A stretch of DNA of 64,000 nt from Colwellia sp. TT2012 (GTDB lineage Bacteria; Pseudomonadota; Gammaproteobacteria; Enterobacterales; Alteromonadaceae), in assembly GCF_001440345.1 (NCBI RefSeq), contig NZ_LJYX01000017.1, positions 62,001 through 126,000 on the forward strand, given 5' to 3'. Positions 9,267 to 17,945 of this stretch are shown here, in pieces; the stretch's first letter is position 1; every line of letters begins with the position of its first letter. Both the position numbers and the translations under genes were made by a program. Under the pieces are notes generated by a model. That model had not been told where the DNA came from, ran no database searches, and worked only from the letters and a program-made list of their open reading frames with translations.

Positions 9267-9343
9267 TGGCGGAGTGGACGGGACTCGAACCCGCGACCCC
9301 CGGCGTGACAGGCCGGTATTCTAACCAACTGAACTACCACTCC
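9267..9343 (-). tRNA. tRNA-Asp (anticodon GTC), copy 3
   Basis: Identical to copies 1 and 2, 77 nt, encoded CCA, GTC anticodon. Confidence 0.97.
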
Positions 9344-9372
9344 GCATATCTTGTTATCTCGAGTTTATCACC

Positions 9373-9464
9373 AGGGTAAGTGAACGGGACTCGAACCCGC
9401 GAAAGACATCCGGTGTGACAGGCCGCTTATCTTATAAAAAGCTAACCAACTGAACTACCACTCC
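9373..9464 (-). pseudogene. Degenerate tRNA-Asp-like copy C
   Basis: Same sequence as degenerate copies A and B, in the same place of the 267-bp unit. Confidence 0.8.
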
Positions 9465-9533
9465 GCGTATCTTGTTTACGTTGAATGTTTAACGAAATTC
9501 CTTTCGCATCAACTATGATGATTACAACAAAAT

Positions 9534-9610
9534 TGGCGGAGTGGACGGGACTCGAACCCGCGACCCCCGGCGTGACAGGCCGGTATTCTAACCAACTGAA
9601 CTACCACTCC
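9534..9610 (-). tRNA. tRNA-Asp (anticodon GTC), copy 4
   Basis: Identical tRNA body, 77 nt, encoded CCA, GTC anticodon. The base three positions 5' of the mature end differs from the other copies (GCGTATC rather than GCATATC on the plus strand). Confidence 0.97.
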
Positions 9611-9639
9611 GCGTATCTTGTTATCTCGAGTTTATCACC

Positions 9640-9732
9640 AGGGTAAGTGAACGGGACTCGAACCCGCGAAAGACATCCGGTGTGACAGGTCGCTTATCTT
9701 ACTAAAAAGCTAACCAACTGAACTACCACTCC
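9640..9732 (-). pseudogene. Degenerate tRNA-Asp-like copy D
   Basis: As copies A to C, but with a one-base insertion (CTTACTAAAAAGC against CTTATAAAAAGC) and a base change in the anticodon stem (CAGGTCG against CAGGCCG). It has begun to diverge, consistent with lying near the array edge. Confidence 0.78.
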
Positions 9733-9802
9733 GCGTATCTTGTTTACGTTGAATATTTAACGAAATTCCTTTCGCATCAACTATGATGATTTCAAACAAA
9801 AT

Positions 9803-9879
9803 TGGCGGAGTGGACGGGACTCGAACCCGCGACCCCCGGCGTGACAGGCCGGTATTCTAACCAACTGAACTACCACTCC
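9803..9879 (-). tRNA. tRNA-Asp (anticodon GTC), copy 5 (promoter-proximal intact copy)
   Basis: Identical 77-nt tRNA-Asp with CCA. It is the first intact copy reached by transcription from the promoter at 10093-10121. Confidence 0.97.
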
Positions 9880-9908
9880 GCATATCTTGTTTATCTTGAG
9901 TTTTTCAC

Positions 9909-10000
9909 TAGGGGAAGTGAACGGTACTCAAAACCGGTAAAAGATCACTGGTCGTAACAGGCCGTTTTCCTAATAAAAGTTAACCGACTGAGCTACTACG
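9909..10000 (-). pseudogene. Degenerate tRNA-Asp-like copy E (promoter-proximal, most decayed)
   Basis: Still recognisable as the degenerate type (TAGCTCAGTCGGTTAAC, an altered CGGCCTGTTACG anticodon region, a T-arm-like GGTTTTGAGTACC). It has many substitutions in every stem. It is the outermost copy and the most diverged. Confidence 0.65.
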
Positions 10001-10058
10001 CTGCTATCTTTTGCTATAGCTTACTCAACTGACCTTAATCAATCATTACAAGCTATAG

Positions 10059-10088
10059 CCGCACTCAACAACATGTCGTTGAATGCGG
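10059..10088 (-). promoter_or_regulatory. Inverted repeat at the transcript start of the tRNA array
   Basis: An 11-bp arm (one mismatch that becomes a G-U pair in RNA) brackets an 8-nt loop. It begins about where the transcript from the 10093-10121 promoter should start. It may be a leader hairpin protecting or marking the precursor, or a DNA-level site. Confidence 0.5.
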
Positions 10089-10092
10089 CGAG

Positions 10093-10121
10093 ATAATACG
10101 GTTATGGCGCGGTGCAGTCAA
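10093..10121 (-). promoter_or_regulatory. Stable-RNA-type promoter for the tRNA-Asp array
   Basis: Leftward -35 TTGACT (10116-10121) and -10 TATTAT (10093-10098) are separated by exactly 17 bp. The discriminator after the -10 is GC-rich (CTCGCCGC), typical of stringently controlled rRNA and tRNA promoters. No coding gene other than the array lies downstream. Confidence 0.75.
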
Positions 10122-10227
10122 CCACTTTTTTAATAAAATTGACTGCATGTGTATTTGACGAGCAATCTGCTGAAAATCAAAGCATATCCGTCACTATAGC
10201 CAGGATAAATTAAAAATCGTCTTAGCT

Positions 10228-11589
10228 TTACTTAGTTTTTGCTTTCTTTCTACGTAAAGAAAAAAATAATACCACCGCAATAAGTATAATTACCCCATTG
10301 CCAGCGACAATGAGTAATATAGTTTCTTGGTCTTGCTTATTTTGCGCTTGTTGCTGGTTTAATAAAGCCAGCTCTTTTTCTTGTGCTGTTTTAGCTAACA
10401 AATCTACTGTAATAGTATCAGCGCGTCCCGAATTGGCTTCAACACTAGCACTAGCGATCAGCTGGTTAGTAGCTTCAACATTAAAAGTGTACTCTGGCAA
10501 CACTAAGCGAAATTCTCGCCCAGTAATTGTTTTACCAAAAGCACTGACATTGATACGATAAAGACCGGGCTCGGTATTGGCCATAGTTGTACTTCTTGTC
10601 TCGCCATGACTCTCCATAATTGAAAAAGGTTCAACTTGACGGTCAGGAAAAGTAAACTCCCCCTGAAAGATAAGACTATTAGGGTCAACATAACTAGGGT
10701 CTATAGTAAGCAGTATCTGGTGAGGTTTATCAGTGACTTGTGATTTAACCACACTCACTGCTACCGGTGTTTTTTGTAATAATATAGTCGATTGTCTTAG
10801 CTCTCGCGTTACCATGGGTAATTTGACCAAGTAAACTGGTTGCCATTCTCCTGGAGCAAAATCTAGGATAAACTCACCGGTAAAGATATTGTCATTAGCA
10901 TATTCATCTAAACCATAACCGTCATCACGAAAGGAAGTCACTTTAATGGCATCTGCACCAAAGTTTTCATAAGCGGAGTTATTAGTGCTGTAAAAATTAA
11001 CATCTAATTTAACAACATTTTTAAAATGGGGGCTATCTATTGCCTCGTCACCATTAAATAAGCGCCCTACTACTTTAAGGGTCTCTCCTGAAAACGCAAT
11101 TTCGGGTAATGGCTCTACGGCAATTTTAATATCGGAAACAACCAGTATTTGACTATGAGGTAAGATATCGCCTACGGCTTGCCAAGGCCCTGGCATCGGG
11201 TTTTTTATTTTAATCATGTCAAAAGTCCGGTCATCAAACCATTGTACTTTTTTATGATCAAATTCATTAACCCTTATTTTACTGCCATCAGGTCTAATAA
11301 GAATAATAGGTTTACTGCCACTTTTACGATAAAAAATTAACGTTATTTCATCTAAGTTTGCATCTAGACGAAAACGATTATCAAAATAGGGTACCTGATT
11401 AGTTATATTATCATTTTGATAATATTCAACTTTCGTTTTATTAAGCTTACCTTCTTTTTTGTTTTTTTCTATATCACTCGTCATGAAAGCCTCAGCACTA
11501 AAGGAGGCAACCACAAAAATAAAAACAGCAGACCAGCTTGCTACTTTATTTTTTTTAGGATTAACACAATAATGCTTATTTATTTCCAA
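10228..11589 (-). CDS. TIGR03503 family protein (conserved, membrane-anchored)
   Basis: A 453-aa protein with an N-terminal signal/anchor (about residues 17-35), a beta-rich extracytoplasmic body and a C-terminal membrane helix (LLIVAGNGVIILIAVVLFF) followed by basic RRKKAKTK. The segments NRFRLDANLDEITLIFYRKSGSKP and KNPMPGPWQAVG are characteristic of the TIGR03503 family known from Alteromonadales and Vibrionales. Its function is not established. The body resembles proteins with immunoglobulin-like or von Willebrand-partner repeats, but no catalytic motif is visible. It overlaps the 3' end of dnaQ by 10 bp, so the two are co-transcribed. Confidence 0.8.
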   Translation of the reverse strand: MEINKHYCVNPKKNKVASWSAVFIFVVASFSAEAFMTSDIEKNKKEGKLNKTKVEYYQNDNITNQVPYFDNRFRLDANLDEITLIFYRKSGSKPIILIRPDGSKIRVNEFDHKKVQWFDDRTFDMIKIKNPMPGPWQAVGDILPHSQILVVSDIKIAVEPLPEIAFSGETLKVVGRLFNGDEAIDSPHFKNVVKLDVNFYSTNNSAYENFGADAIKVTSFRDDGYGLDEYANDNIFTGEFILDFAPGEWQPVYLVKLPMVTRELRQSTILLQKTPVAVSVVKSQVTDKPHQILLTIDPSYVDPNSLIFQGEFTFPDRQVEPFSIMESHGETRSTTMANTEPGLYRINVSAFGKTITGREFRLVLPEYTFNVEATNQLIASASVEANSGRADTITVDLLAKTAQEKELALLNQQQAQNKQDQETILLIVAGNGVIILIAVVLFFSLRRKKAKTK

Positions 11590-12350
11590 AGTGGCTCTCC
11601 TCCTTTTGTCGCGATTACAGCAATACGATCTGCATGTGCATCTAATTCATCGGCCGAAGCCGTTATAACCTTTAATTTATTACGTGTGGCTGATAAACGC
11701 CTGATAGCATTCGCGTCAGCATTACTGCCGTCACCTATCGACAAGTTTAAACTAGACTGCTTGCGTGTCATTTCAATATAGACAAAAGCAAGTAGTTGCG
11801 CATCAATTAATGCCCCGTGATAAGTACGGTCTATTAATTTATCAACTCGATAAAATCGTGCTAAATAATCTAAGGTTTTTGGGGAGCCTAATTCATCTTT
11901 TGATAGTTTCAAGGTATCGGTAATGGTACATAACTCTGTAGTCATCGGTACTTTATCTTGGCTCCGCGCTCTGGCATTAAACAATGAAAATTCATGGTCC
12001 ATAAAGCCAACATCAAATTTTGCATTATGTATAACCAACTCTGCACCACGGATAAAATCAATAAATTCATGAATAACTTGGGAAAAAATAGGTTTGTCAT
12101 TAAGGAATTCATTGGTTAAACCATGAATATTAATAACCTCTTGATCCATCTCAAATACCTGACCACGATGATCAAGGGGTTTTACATAGGCATGATAGGT
12201 TCGACCTGTTAATTGACGGTTCACCATTTCAACACAACCAATTTCTACAATTCTGTGCCCATCTCTGGGGTTGATACCCGTAGTTTCAGTATCCAAAATG
12301 ATTAAGCGCTGGTCTTTGTCTGAAATGTTCTGATCGGGGTTATTATTCAC
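11580..12350 (-). CDS. dnaQ: DNA polymerase III epsilon subunit (3'-5' proofreading exonuclease)
   Basis: A 256-aa DEDD exonuclease that removes misincorporated nucleotides within the replicase core. ExoI is LDTETTGINP, ExoII is VIHNAKFDVGFMDHEF, ExoIII is HGALIDAQLLA, with catalytic Asp/Glu and His present. The segment IVEIGCVEMVNRQLTG and IHGLTNEFL are typical of DnaQ rather than RNase T. The usual neighbour rnhA is absent; instead it is the third gene of a leftward cluster with DUF599, DUF2919 and TIGR03503 genes. E. coli DnaQ is 243 aa. Confidence 0.95.
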   Translation of the reverse strand: MNNNPDQNISDKDQRLIILDTETTGINPRDGHRIVEIGCVEMVNRQLTGRTYHAYVKPLDHRGQVFEMDQEVINIHGLTNEFLNDKPIFSQVIHEFIDFIRGAELVIHNAKFDVGFMDHEFSLFNARARSQDKVPMTTELCTITDTLKLSKDELGSPKTLDYLARFYRVDKLIDRTYHGALIDAQLLAFVYIEMTRKQSSLNLSIGDGSNADANAIRRLSATRNKLKVITASADELDAHADRIAVIATKGGEPLWK

Positions 12351-12384
12351 TTGCGAACCTTATATTAAATGTATAATTCGATGA

Positions 12385-12873
12385 CTATTTATCGGGTAGT
12401 GTTTGAGGAAATTCAATTAAATTAATTTGCATACGTTTACTGGTAAAGCATAGAGTAATTAAAGTAAAGACAATCAATGCTTGGCATATTAACCATGGCA
12501 TTGAGGTCAATTGCCAGTAAAAAAAACTAATCAGGTTAATGGTAAAGTCAAAAATTAACGCCACTATCAACAATGCTCGGCAATAAGGCCAAAGCATTTT
12601 TACCCACTTTGGCGCATTGGGGCGACGTAGACTAATAATCAGGACCACAAATAAACCAATGACGCCAGAGAGTAGGCTTAACAAAAATACATTGGTGTCT
12701 GGATAAACCCACTGCATGGTTGATACCCTATCTTTCATATTAGTTACCGACATAAGCCAAACGAGATAACCACGTAAAACAAACAGCAATACCAGATAAA
12801 AACGTTTAGATAACTTTAAGCAGTCAAACTTATCAAAATCTTCAATAGAATACTGTTGATATTTTTTAGGCAC
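12385..12873 (-). CDS. DUF2919 family inner-membrane protein (YfeZ-like)
   Basis: A 162-aa protein with four hydrophobic segments. The N-terminal YSIEDFDKFDCLKLSKRFYLVLLFVLRGYL and the later LRRPNAPKWVKMLWPYCRALL match the DUF2919/YfeZ pattern. Function unknown. It overlaps the upstream DUF599 gene by 8 bp, indicating translational coupling, and lies 34 bp before dnaQ. Confidence 0.8.
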   Translation of the reverse strand: MPKKYQQYSIEDFDKFDCLKLSKRFYLVLLFVLRGYLVWLMSVTNMKDRVSTMQWVYPDTNVFLLSLLSGVIGLFVVLIISLRRPNAPKWVKMLWPYCRALLIVALIFDFTINLISFFYWQLTSMPWLICQALIVFTLITLCFTSKRMQINLIEFPQTLPDK

Positions 12874-13600
12874 CTGGTGTTTGCTTATTTTTCAATTGAC
12901 GCTCTTTATGTAACAAATGTTGAGCGGTAGTAATGGCTTTAACGGCTTTAGAATTAAATTCACGGGTATATAAGGTGTAAACGACCCATAAACTCATCAA
13001 GGCAAATAAAAACGGGTGAAAAAACCAACATATTGCCGCTAAGGCAAAGTAATACGACCGCAAGCCATAGTTATAAGAATGGGCGGCTTGATCTTGTACT
13101 ATTGCCATTTGCTTTGCATAAGCCAGTAAATTCTCATTTTTACCCGACTTTTGATAGGGCGTCGCCCCTATCATCACATTCAAAAAGCCGTATTGGCGCA
13201 TAGACCAAGTAAACTGAAAAAAAGAAATAACAAATATAAAGGCTAATAAACTGAGTTTTAATTGTATTGCTAAGTGGTGAACATCAGCGGCAAAAGGTAA
13301 TGATGAAATAACCTGCTCCAAGGTATCGACTTTGGCAAATAAAGTAAAAATACCGGCCAGAATTAACAAGGTGCTAGAAGCAAAAAAAGCAATATTACGT
13401 TCCAAGTTGGCGAGTAAAGCCGCTTCTGATACTCTGATTTCACGGGAAATAACTTCATACATCCAATGAATTCGGTGTTGATGTAAAGATCTTGCGATAC
13501 AATCTGTATTTTTCGCCTTTTTTCGTGCAAATACGGTATAACCATACCAAGAGGCAATAAATACAGATAACGCTAAAATATCGATTAGGGTAAAAGGCAA
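12866..13600 (-). CDS. DUF599 family membrane protein
   Basis: A 244-aa protein with an N-terminal membrane helix (LIDILALSVFIASWYGYT), two or three further helices, and the conserved DUF599 stretches ANLERNIAFFASSTLLILAG and QFTWSMRQYGFLNVMIGATP. Function unknown. It is first of the four-gene leftward cluster. Confidence 0.82.
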   Translation of the reverse strand: MPFTLIDILALSVFIASWYGYTVFARKKAKNTDCIARSLHQHRIHWMYEVISREIRVSEAALLANLERNIAFFASSTLLILAGIFTLFAKVDTLEQVISSLPFAADVHHLAIQLKLSLLAFIFVISFFQFTWSMRQYGFLNVMIGATPYQKSGKNENLLAYAKQMAIVQDQAAHSYNYGLRSYYFALAAICWFFHPFLFALMSLWVVYTLYTREFNSKAVKAITTAQHLLHKERQLKNKQTPGA

Positions 13601-13836
13601 AAGTCCATTCCTTAATACGTAACAGGGATAATAAAAATATGATTATACGCCAACAAATTTTATTGACCAACAACTTCATTTAATAGATAAAAAGGTATTT
13701 TTGATTACTACAAGTAATTTGGCCGGCTAATAAATACCGAATAAAAGTGTTATCCTGCATAAAAATTGCGCCTTAAAAAGTAAGTTACTTATTTAGTTTT
13801 TATGACGAACTCACTAAGCAATTGAATTATATATAT

Positions 13837-13864
13837 ATTATAATAACAATACCGTTATTATAAT
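13837..13864. promoter_or_regulatory. Perfect inverted repeat upstream of the META lipoprotein gene
   Basis: Arms ATTATAATAAC and GTTATTATAAT (11 bp each, perfect) surround a 6-base spacer, 49 bp before the ATG at 13914. The gap from 13601 otherwise holds only AT-rich sequence and the divergent promoters. It could be a repressor site overlapping the promoter; no T-run follows, so a terminator is less likely. Confidence 0.5.
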
Positions 13865-13913
13865 TCACCGCGTTTTGGCCTTGAAGTACGTATAACGCAA
13901 GCAAGGAATTTCT

Positions 13914-14348
13914 ATGATAAATATTAAACGACTGGCCTTATTAGTGGCTATTACAATCACACTGTCTGCTTGTAATAACTCCCCTGCCGTGCCTATTCAA
14001 GAAAAATTACCTGGCAGCTGGCTCGTTGAGTCAATCCAAGATAAAGCTGTTCTGATTAAAAATATTGCTCGCTTAAACTTTGATCAAAAAAACCGGTTAA
14101 GCGGTTCTGCATCGTGTAATAATATATCATCACGCTATAGCTTACAGAACAACTCGCTAAACATTGGGCCTATAGCCACGACTCGGAAAATGTGTGCACC
14201 GGGGTTAATGGCACAAGAGTCTCGATTATTACAAGCACTTGCTAAAGTAAAACGCTTTCAATTACATAATGGTGAGCTATCAATGTACGACCAACAAGGC
14301 AGCTTACAAATAAAAGCAAAAAGAGCAAAGCCTGAGCCTAGCACTTAA
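13914..14348 (+). CDS. META-domain lipoprotein (HslJ-like)
   Basis: A 144-aa protein with a lipoprotein signal (TLSAC lipobox, Cys20) and a META domain: LPGSWLVESIQ, FDQKNRLSGSASCNNISSRY, IGPIATTRKMCAP. This fold occurs in HslJ, linked to novobiocin resistance and heat-shock expression in E. coli. The role here is inferred by family only. It probably sits in the outer membrane facing the periplasm. Confidence 0.85.
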   Translation: MINIKRLALLVAITITLSACNNSPAVPIQEKLPGSWLVESIQDKAVLIKNIARLNFDQKNRLSGSASCNNISSRYSLQNNSLNIGPIATTRKMCAPGLMAQESRLLQALAKVKRFQLHNGELSMYDQQGSLQIKAKRAKPEPST

Positions 14349-14480
14349 TTAATATCAAAAAACAAGCTGCCTATACTTTTTTGCTATATAGGAATATAAG
14401 TTATAACAAAATATCACTTCTTTTTTTATAACAAAAAGCTACTCTTACTCAGTTAATATAACTAATTCACAGGATCCAAT

Positions 14481-15461
14481 ATGTCTAAAATTTTCAAAGA
14501 CAACACCACCACCATAGGTAACACACCTCTGGTGAAGCTAAATCGAGTGATTAATGCTGAAAATGGCGCAAATGTTTACGCTAAAATAGAAGCTAGAAAT
14601 CCAAGCTTCAGCGTTAAGTGCCGTATCGGCGCGAGTATGGTGTGGGATGCTGAAGAAAAAGGTTTATTAGGCCCAGGAAAAGAAATTGTTGAGCCAACAA
14701 GTGGTAATACCGGTATCGCATTAGCGTTTGTTGCTGCAGCGCGTGGCTACGCTATTACCTTAACCATGCCTAGCACCATGAGCTTAGAACGTCGTAAATT
14801 ACTGACTGCGTTAGGTGCAAAAGTTGAACTTACTGACGGCGCCAAAGGTATGGGTGGCGCAATTGCTAAAGCCCAAGAGATCAAAGATTCTGATCCAGAA
14901 AAATATGTATTATTAGGTCAGTTTGACAATCCAGCGAACCCCAAGATTCATGAAGAAACCACTGGACCAGAAATATGGAAGGATACTGAGGGTAATATAG
15001 ATATCTTTGTTTCTGGTGTTGGTACTGGTGGTACCCTTACCGGTACAAGTCGCTATATTAAACTAACCAAAGGTAAAGCTATTACTACGGTTGCAGTTGA
15101 GCCGGTTGACTCCCCTGTCATCACTCAAGCACTTGCGGGTGAAGAGTTAACACCAGGCCCTCATAAAATTCAAGGTATAGGTGCCGGCTTTATTCCTGGT
15201 AACTTAGATCTTGAAATGGTTGATGCCGTTGAACTGGTTTCAAATGAGGATGCTTTTGCTATGACACACCGTTTAATGAAAGAAGAAGGTATTCTTGCCG
15301 GTATTTCATCAGGCGCCGCAGTTGTTGCTGCGAAACGTATAGCTGAACGCCCTGAAAATAAAGGGAAAAATATTGTCGTTATTTTACCAAGCTCTGCGGA
15401 ACGTTATTTATCAAGTGCGCTTTTTAGTGACAGTTTTAGCGATAAAGAACTTGTTCAATAA
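14481..15461 (+). CDS. cysK: Cysteine synthase A (O-acetylserine sulfhydrylase)
   Basis: A 326-aa PLP enzyme making cysteine from O-acetylserine and sulfide. TPLVKLNRV opens the fold, the Lys in [14 protein letters not shown] is the PLP Schiff-base residue, [16 protein letters not shown] binds substrate, and [11 protein letters not shown] binds the PLP phosphate. [14 protein letters not shown] is the CysK rather than the CysM form. The start ATG follows AGGATCC. A terminator lies at 15490-15515. Confidence 0.97.
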   Translation: MSKIFKDNTTTIGNTPLVKLNRVINAENGANVYAKIEARNPSFSVKCRIGASMVWDAEEKGLLGPGKEIVEPTSGNTGIALAFVAAARGYAITLTMPSTMSLERRKLLTALGAKVELTDGAKGMGGAIAKAQEIKDSDPEKYVLLGQFDNPANPKIHEETTGPEIWKDTEGNIDIFVSGVGTGGTLTGTSRYIKLTKGKAITTVAVEPVDSPVITQALAGEELTPGPHKIQGIGAGFIPGNLDLEMVDAVELVSNEDAFAMTHRLMKEEGILAGISSGAAVVAAKRIAERPENKGKNIVVILPSSAERYLSSALFSDSFSDKELVQ

Positions 15462-15489
15462 ACAATACTAAATGTACTTAATGTTGACT

Positions 15490-15515
15490 AAAGGCACTTC
15501 GGTGCCTTTTCTTTT
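15490..15515 (+). terminator. Intrinsic terminator of cysK
   Basis: Stem AAAGGCAC / GTGCCTTTT with a TTCG loop, followed by a T-rich run, about 30 bp after the cysK stop. Confidence 0.9.
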
Positions 15516-15602
15516 TAACCATTCACCTAGATATTTCACTTCACTTTAACGAAGTAATTACGTTAGTATTAAGCATGATGCTTTTACTTTGACTTACTTT
15601 TA

Positions 15603-16049
15603 ATGCACTATCTAAAACCCCTTATCTCTGCTTTGTTATTAAGCTCAATCTTTTTATTAACTGCTTGTGATAACAATGACTCAAAAAAAATCACCTCGGT
15701 TGATGACCCAGAACTTGTTGCCATTGCGTTTTTTGATGCGCTTTATAATGAAAAAAATATTGAAAAAGCGGCTTCGGTTTGTAATCCTAAGTTAGCCCGA
15801 CTTATTCTCCATTATCGCTCACCTCAAGCGGTAGCCCGTCACTTGTTTAATATGTCATACGATAAAGTTGCAATTAAGCCCGATAGCTCAGGGGTAAAAG
15901 TGAGAGAACAATTTAAAGATAGTGCTAGAATTACCGTATATTTTGATGGCTATTACCAAGAAAACCGGATTAAAGACGTTAAACGCCTCGCGATTGTCCA
16001 GCGTGACGGCAAGTGGTTTATTGATAAAATATTAAAAGACCCGTTTTAA
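15603..16049 (+). CDS. Conserved hypothetical lipoprotein
   Basis: A 148-aa protein with a lipoprotein signal (LLTAC, Cys22), then a small alpha+beta domain: AIAFFDALYNEKNIEKAASVC, RITVYFDGYY, and RLAIVQRDGKWFIDKIL. The 'x-R-D-G-x-W-x-I-D' ending is like NTF2-fold/DUF4878-type proteins, but the assignment is only a resemblance. It has its own spacing from cysK and precedes a DUF1653 gene by 36 bp. Confidence 0.7.
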   Translation: MHYLKPLISALLLSSIFLLTACDNNDSKKITSVDDPELVAIAFFDALYNEKNIEKAASVCNPKLARLILHYRSPQAVARHLFNMSYDKVAIKPDSSGVKVREQFKDSARITVYFDGYYQENRIKDVKRLAIVQRDGKWFIDKILKDPF

Positions 16050-16085
16050 CACCTCCTCTGCAATAATTACCAATAAGATAAAATA

Positions 16086-16295
16086 ATGTTAAAAATAGGT
16101 ACCTACCAACACTTTAAAGGCAACTACTACCAAGTGCTTCATATTGGGCGACATAGTGAAACCGAAGAATATATGGTGGTTTACCACCCTACTGATAATA
16201 AAGAAGATATATGGCTGCGCCCTTTAACTATGTTTGATGAAACGATCGAGCGAGGCGGTAAAATGCTAAAGCGTTTTAGCTTTATTAAGCCGTAA
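16086..16295 (+). CDS. DUF1653 domain protein
   Basis: A 69-aa protein almost entirely made of the DUF1653 domain (GTYQHFKGNYYQVLHIGRHSE, EEYMVVYHPTD, DIWLRPLTMFDETIE). Small stand-alone members are widespread in proteobacteria; the function is unknown. It probably forms an operon with the lipoprotein upstream. Confidence 0.88.
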   Translation: MLKIGTYQHFKGNYYQVLHIGRHSETEEYMVVYHPTDNKEDIWLRPLTMFDETIERGGKMLKRFSFIKP

Positions 16296-16336
16296 CATTT
16301 TTACCGTTATCAATATAATTATTCTTAATAGCGGAT

Positions 16337-16606
16337 TTATCCAATAGAAAAAAAATTATGTTCTTGCCATGGCACTTTTTTATGCTGTATCTCGGTCACT
16401 TTTGCTTGATCTGGGCCATGGGCCAACCATACTAGCATTTTGTCAATATTAACCTGTTCACCACAAAGTAGCACTTCGACATCACCATCGGCTAAATTAC
16501 GCGCATAGCCACTTAAGCTATATTCAATAGCTTGTTGCTGAGATGAGGCTCTAAAATAAACCCCTTGCACCTGACCGGAAATATGCGCAATATAACTAAC
16601 ATTCAT
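16337..16606 (-). CDS. acyP: Acylphosphatase
   Basis: An 89-aa enzyme hydrolysing carboxyl-phosphate bonds such as acetyl phosphate. GQVQGVYFRASSQ carries the phosphate-binding loop and catalytic Arg, and SGYARNLADGDVEV the catalytic Asn. The start is set at ATG 16606 (MNVSYIAHISG) because it aligns with the ~92-aa family. An in-frame ATG at 16666 would add 20 residues not found in the family. It converges with the DUF1653 gene. Confidence 0.92.
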   Translation of the reverse strand: MNVSYIAHISGQVQGVYFRASSQQQAIEYSLSGYARNLADGDVEVLLCGEQVNIDKMLVWLAHGPDQAKVTEIQHKKVPWQEHNFFSIG

Positions 16607-16754
16607 ACCTATTTCTCTTATTAAATCACTATTATTATCAGTAAAGTTTGCACCTGGGACTGTCATTGTCTAAAATCGGCACAAATATCTCTTTCACCGA
16701 ATAAAACCTAGTTTCACACTAGGTATTTTATTCATTAAAAATAAGTATAGACCT

Positions 16755-17945
16755 ATGTCAGCAAGAATTTCTTTAAATGTTGGTCGTGAAAAATCTTTAT
16801 TACGTAAACACCCGTGGATTTTTTCGAAAGCAATCAATAAAATCAAAGGTAAACCTCTGCTTGGGGATACTGTTGATGTATTCGATAGTAAAGGTAACTG
16901 GTTAGCTAAAGGTGCTTATTCACCTGAATCTCAAATTAGGATCAGAGTCTGGAGCTTTGATGAGAATGAAGAAATTGATCGTGATTTTTTCTTGAACAAA
17001 TTACAAAAGGCGCAACTTAGGCGTGATTGGTTTATCGCTCAGGGAAAATTAACTGGCTATCGCTTGATTGCTGGTGAGTCCGATGGTCTACCTGGCGTCA
17101 CTATTGATAAATATGATAACTTTATAGTTTGTCAGTTACTTAGCGCCGGCGCAGATTATCATCGCTACACCCTAGTTAGCTGTTTAACCGAGCTTTATCC
17201 TAATTGTCATATCTATGAGCGCTCTGATGTTGATGTCCGTAAGAAAGAAGGCTTAGAGCCGGTAACCGGTTGGTTAACCGAGCCACAAGAGTCAACCGAA
17301 TGTATTATTGAAGAGCACGGTATCAAAATTTACGTTGATATCGCTACTGGCCACAAAACCGGTTTTTATCTCGACCAACGAGACTCTCGACTTACTGCGG
17401 GTAAGTTTGCCAAAGGAAAAACTATTTTAAATTGTTTTTCCTATACCAGTAGTTTTGCATTACATTGCGCGGCGAACAATGCCAAAGAAGTCATTAATGT
17501 CGATGTGTCGCAAGCGGCTCTTGATATGGGTAAACGTAACCTGGCCTTAAATGGTTTGACTGACGCCAACGTTTCTTTTGTTAAAGATGATGTTTTTAAG
17601 TTATTACGAAAATACCGCGAAGAAAAACGTCGCTTTGATATGATTATCCTTGACCCGCCTAAATTTGTTGAATCAAAAGCACAGTTAACGGGCGCTTGTC
17701 GTGGTTATAAAGACATCAACATGATTGCTATGCAGTTATTAAACCCTAATGGCATATTGCTGACATTTTCGTGCTCAGGCTTACTCGATGCAAGTTTATT
17801 TCAAAAAGTAGTTGCCGATGCCGCATTAGATGCCAAAAGAAAAGTTTATTTTGTCGAGCGGTTACAACAAGCTGCAGATCACCCTATTTCATCTAATTAC
17901 CCTGAAGGGTATTATTTAAAAGGTTTAGTTTGCCAGGTTGAGTAG
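16755..17945 (+). CDS. rlmI: 23S rRNA m5C1962 methyltransferase
   Basis: A 396-aa protein with an N-terminal PUA-like domain ([21 protein letters not shown]) and a Rossmann SAM methyltransferase domain ([34 protein letters not shown]). [16 protein letters not shown] is diagnostic of RlmI/YccW. It methylates C1962 of 23S rRNA using S-adenosylmethionine. Length and ends agree with the E. coli protein (396 aa). Confidence 0.95.
   Translation: MSARISLNVGREKSLLRKHPWIFSKAINKIKGKPLLGDTVDVFDSKGNWLAKGAYSPESQIRIRVWSFDENEEIDRDFFLNKLQKAQLRRDWFIAQGKLTGYRLIAGESDGLPGVTIDKYDNFIVCQLLSAGADYHRYTLVSCLTELYPNCHIYERSDVDVRKKEGLEPVTGWLTEPQESTECIIEEHGIKIYVDIATGHKTGFYLDQRDSRLTAGKFAKGKTILNCFSYTSSFALHCAANNAKEVINVDVSQAALDMGKRNLALNGLTDANVSFVKDDVFKLLRKYREEKRRFDMIILDPPKFVESKAQLTGACRGYKDINMIAMQLLNPNGILLTFSCSGLLDASLFQKVVADAALDAKRKVYFVERLQQAADHPISSNYPEGYYLKGLVCQVE

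Larger units (their letters stand above)
8571..10000 (-). repeat. Tandem array of alternating intact and degenerate tRNA-Asp units (267-bp period)
   Basis: Intact tRNA-Asp genes at 8733, 9000, 9267, 9534 and 9803 are spaced by 267, 267, 267 and 269 bp. A degenerate tRNA-Asp-like copy sits between each pair, and one more lies at either end. The central units, spacers included, are essentially identical, which indicates recent amplification or gene conversion of a two-copy unit (one good, one broken). The outermost copies are more diverged, as usual at the ends of a tandem array. Confidence 0.93.

Noticed and set aside
8571-10000. CRISPR array (regular repeats with spacers)
   Set aside because: The repeats are tRNA-Asp genes and relatives; the spacers are identical from unit to unit and no cas gene is near.
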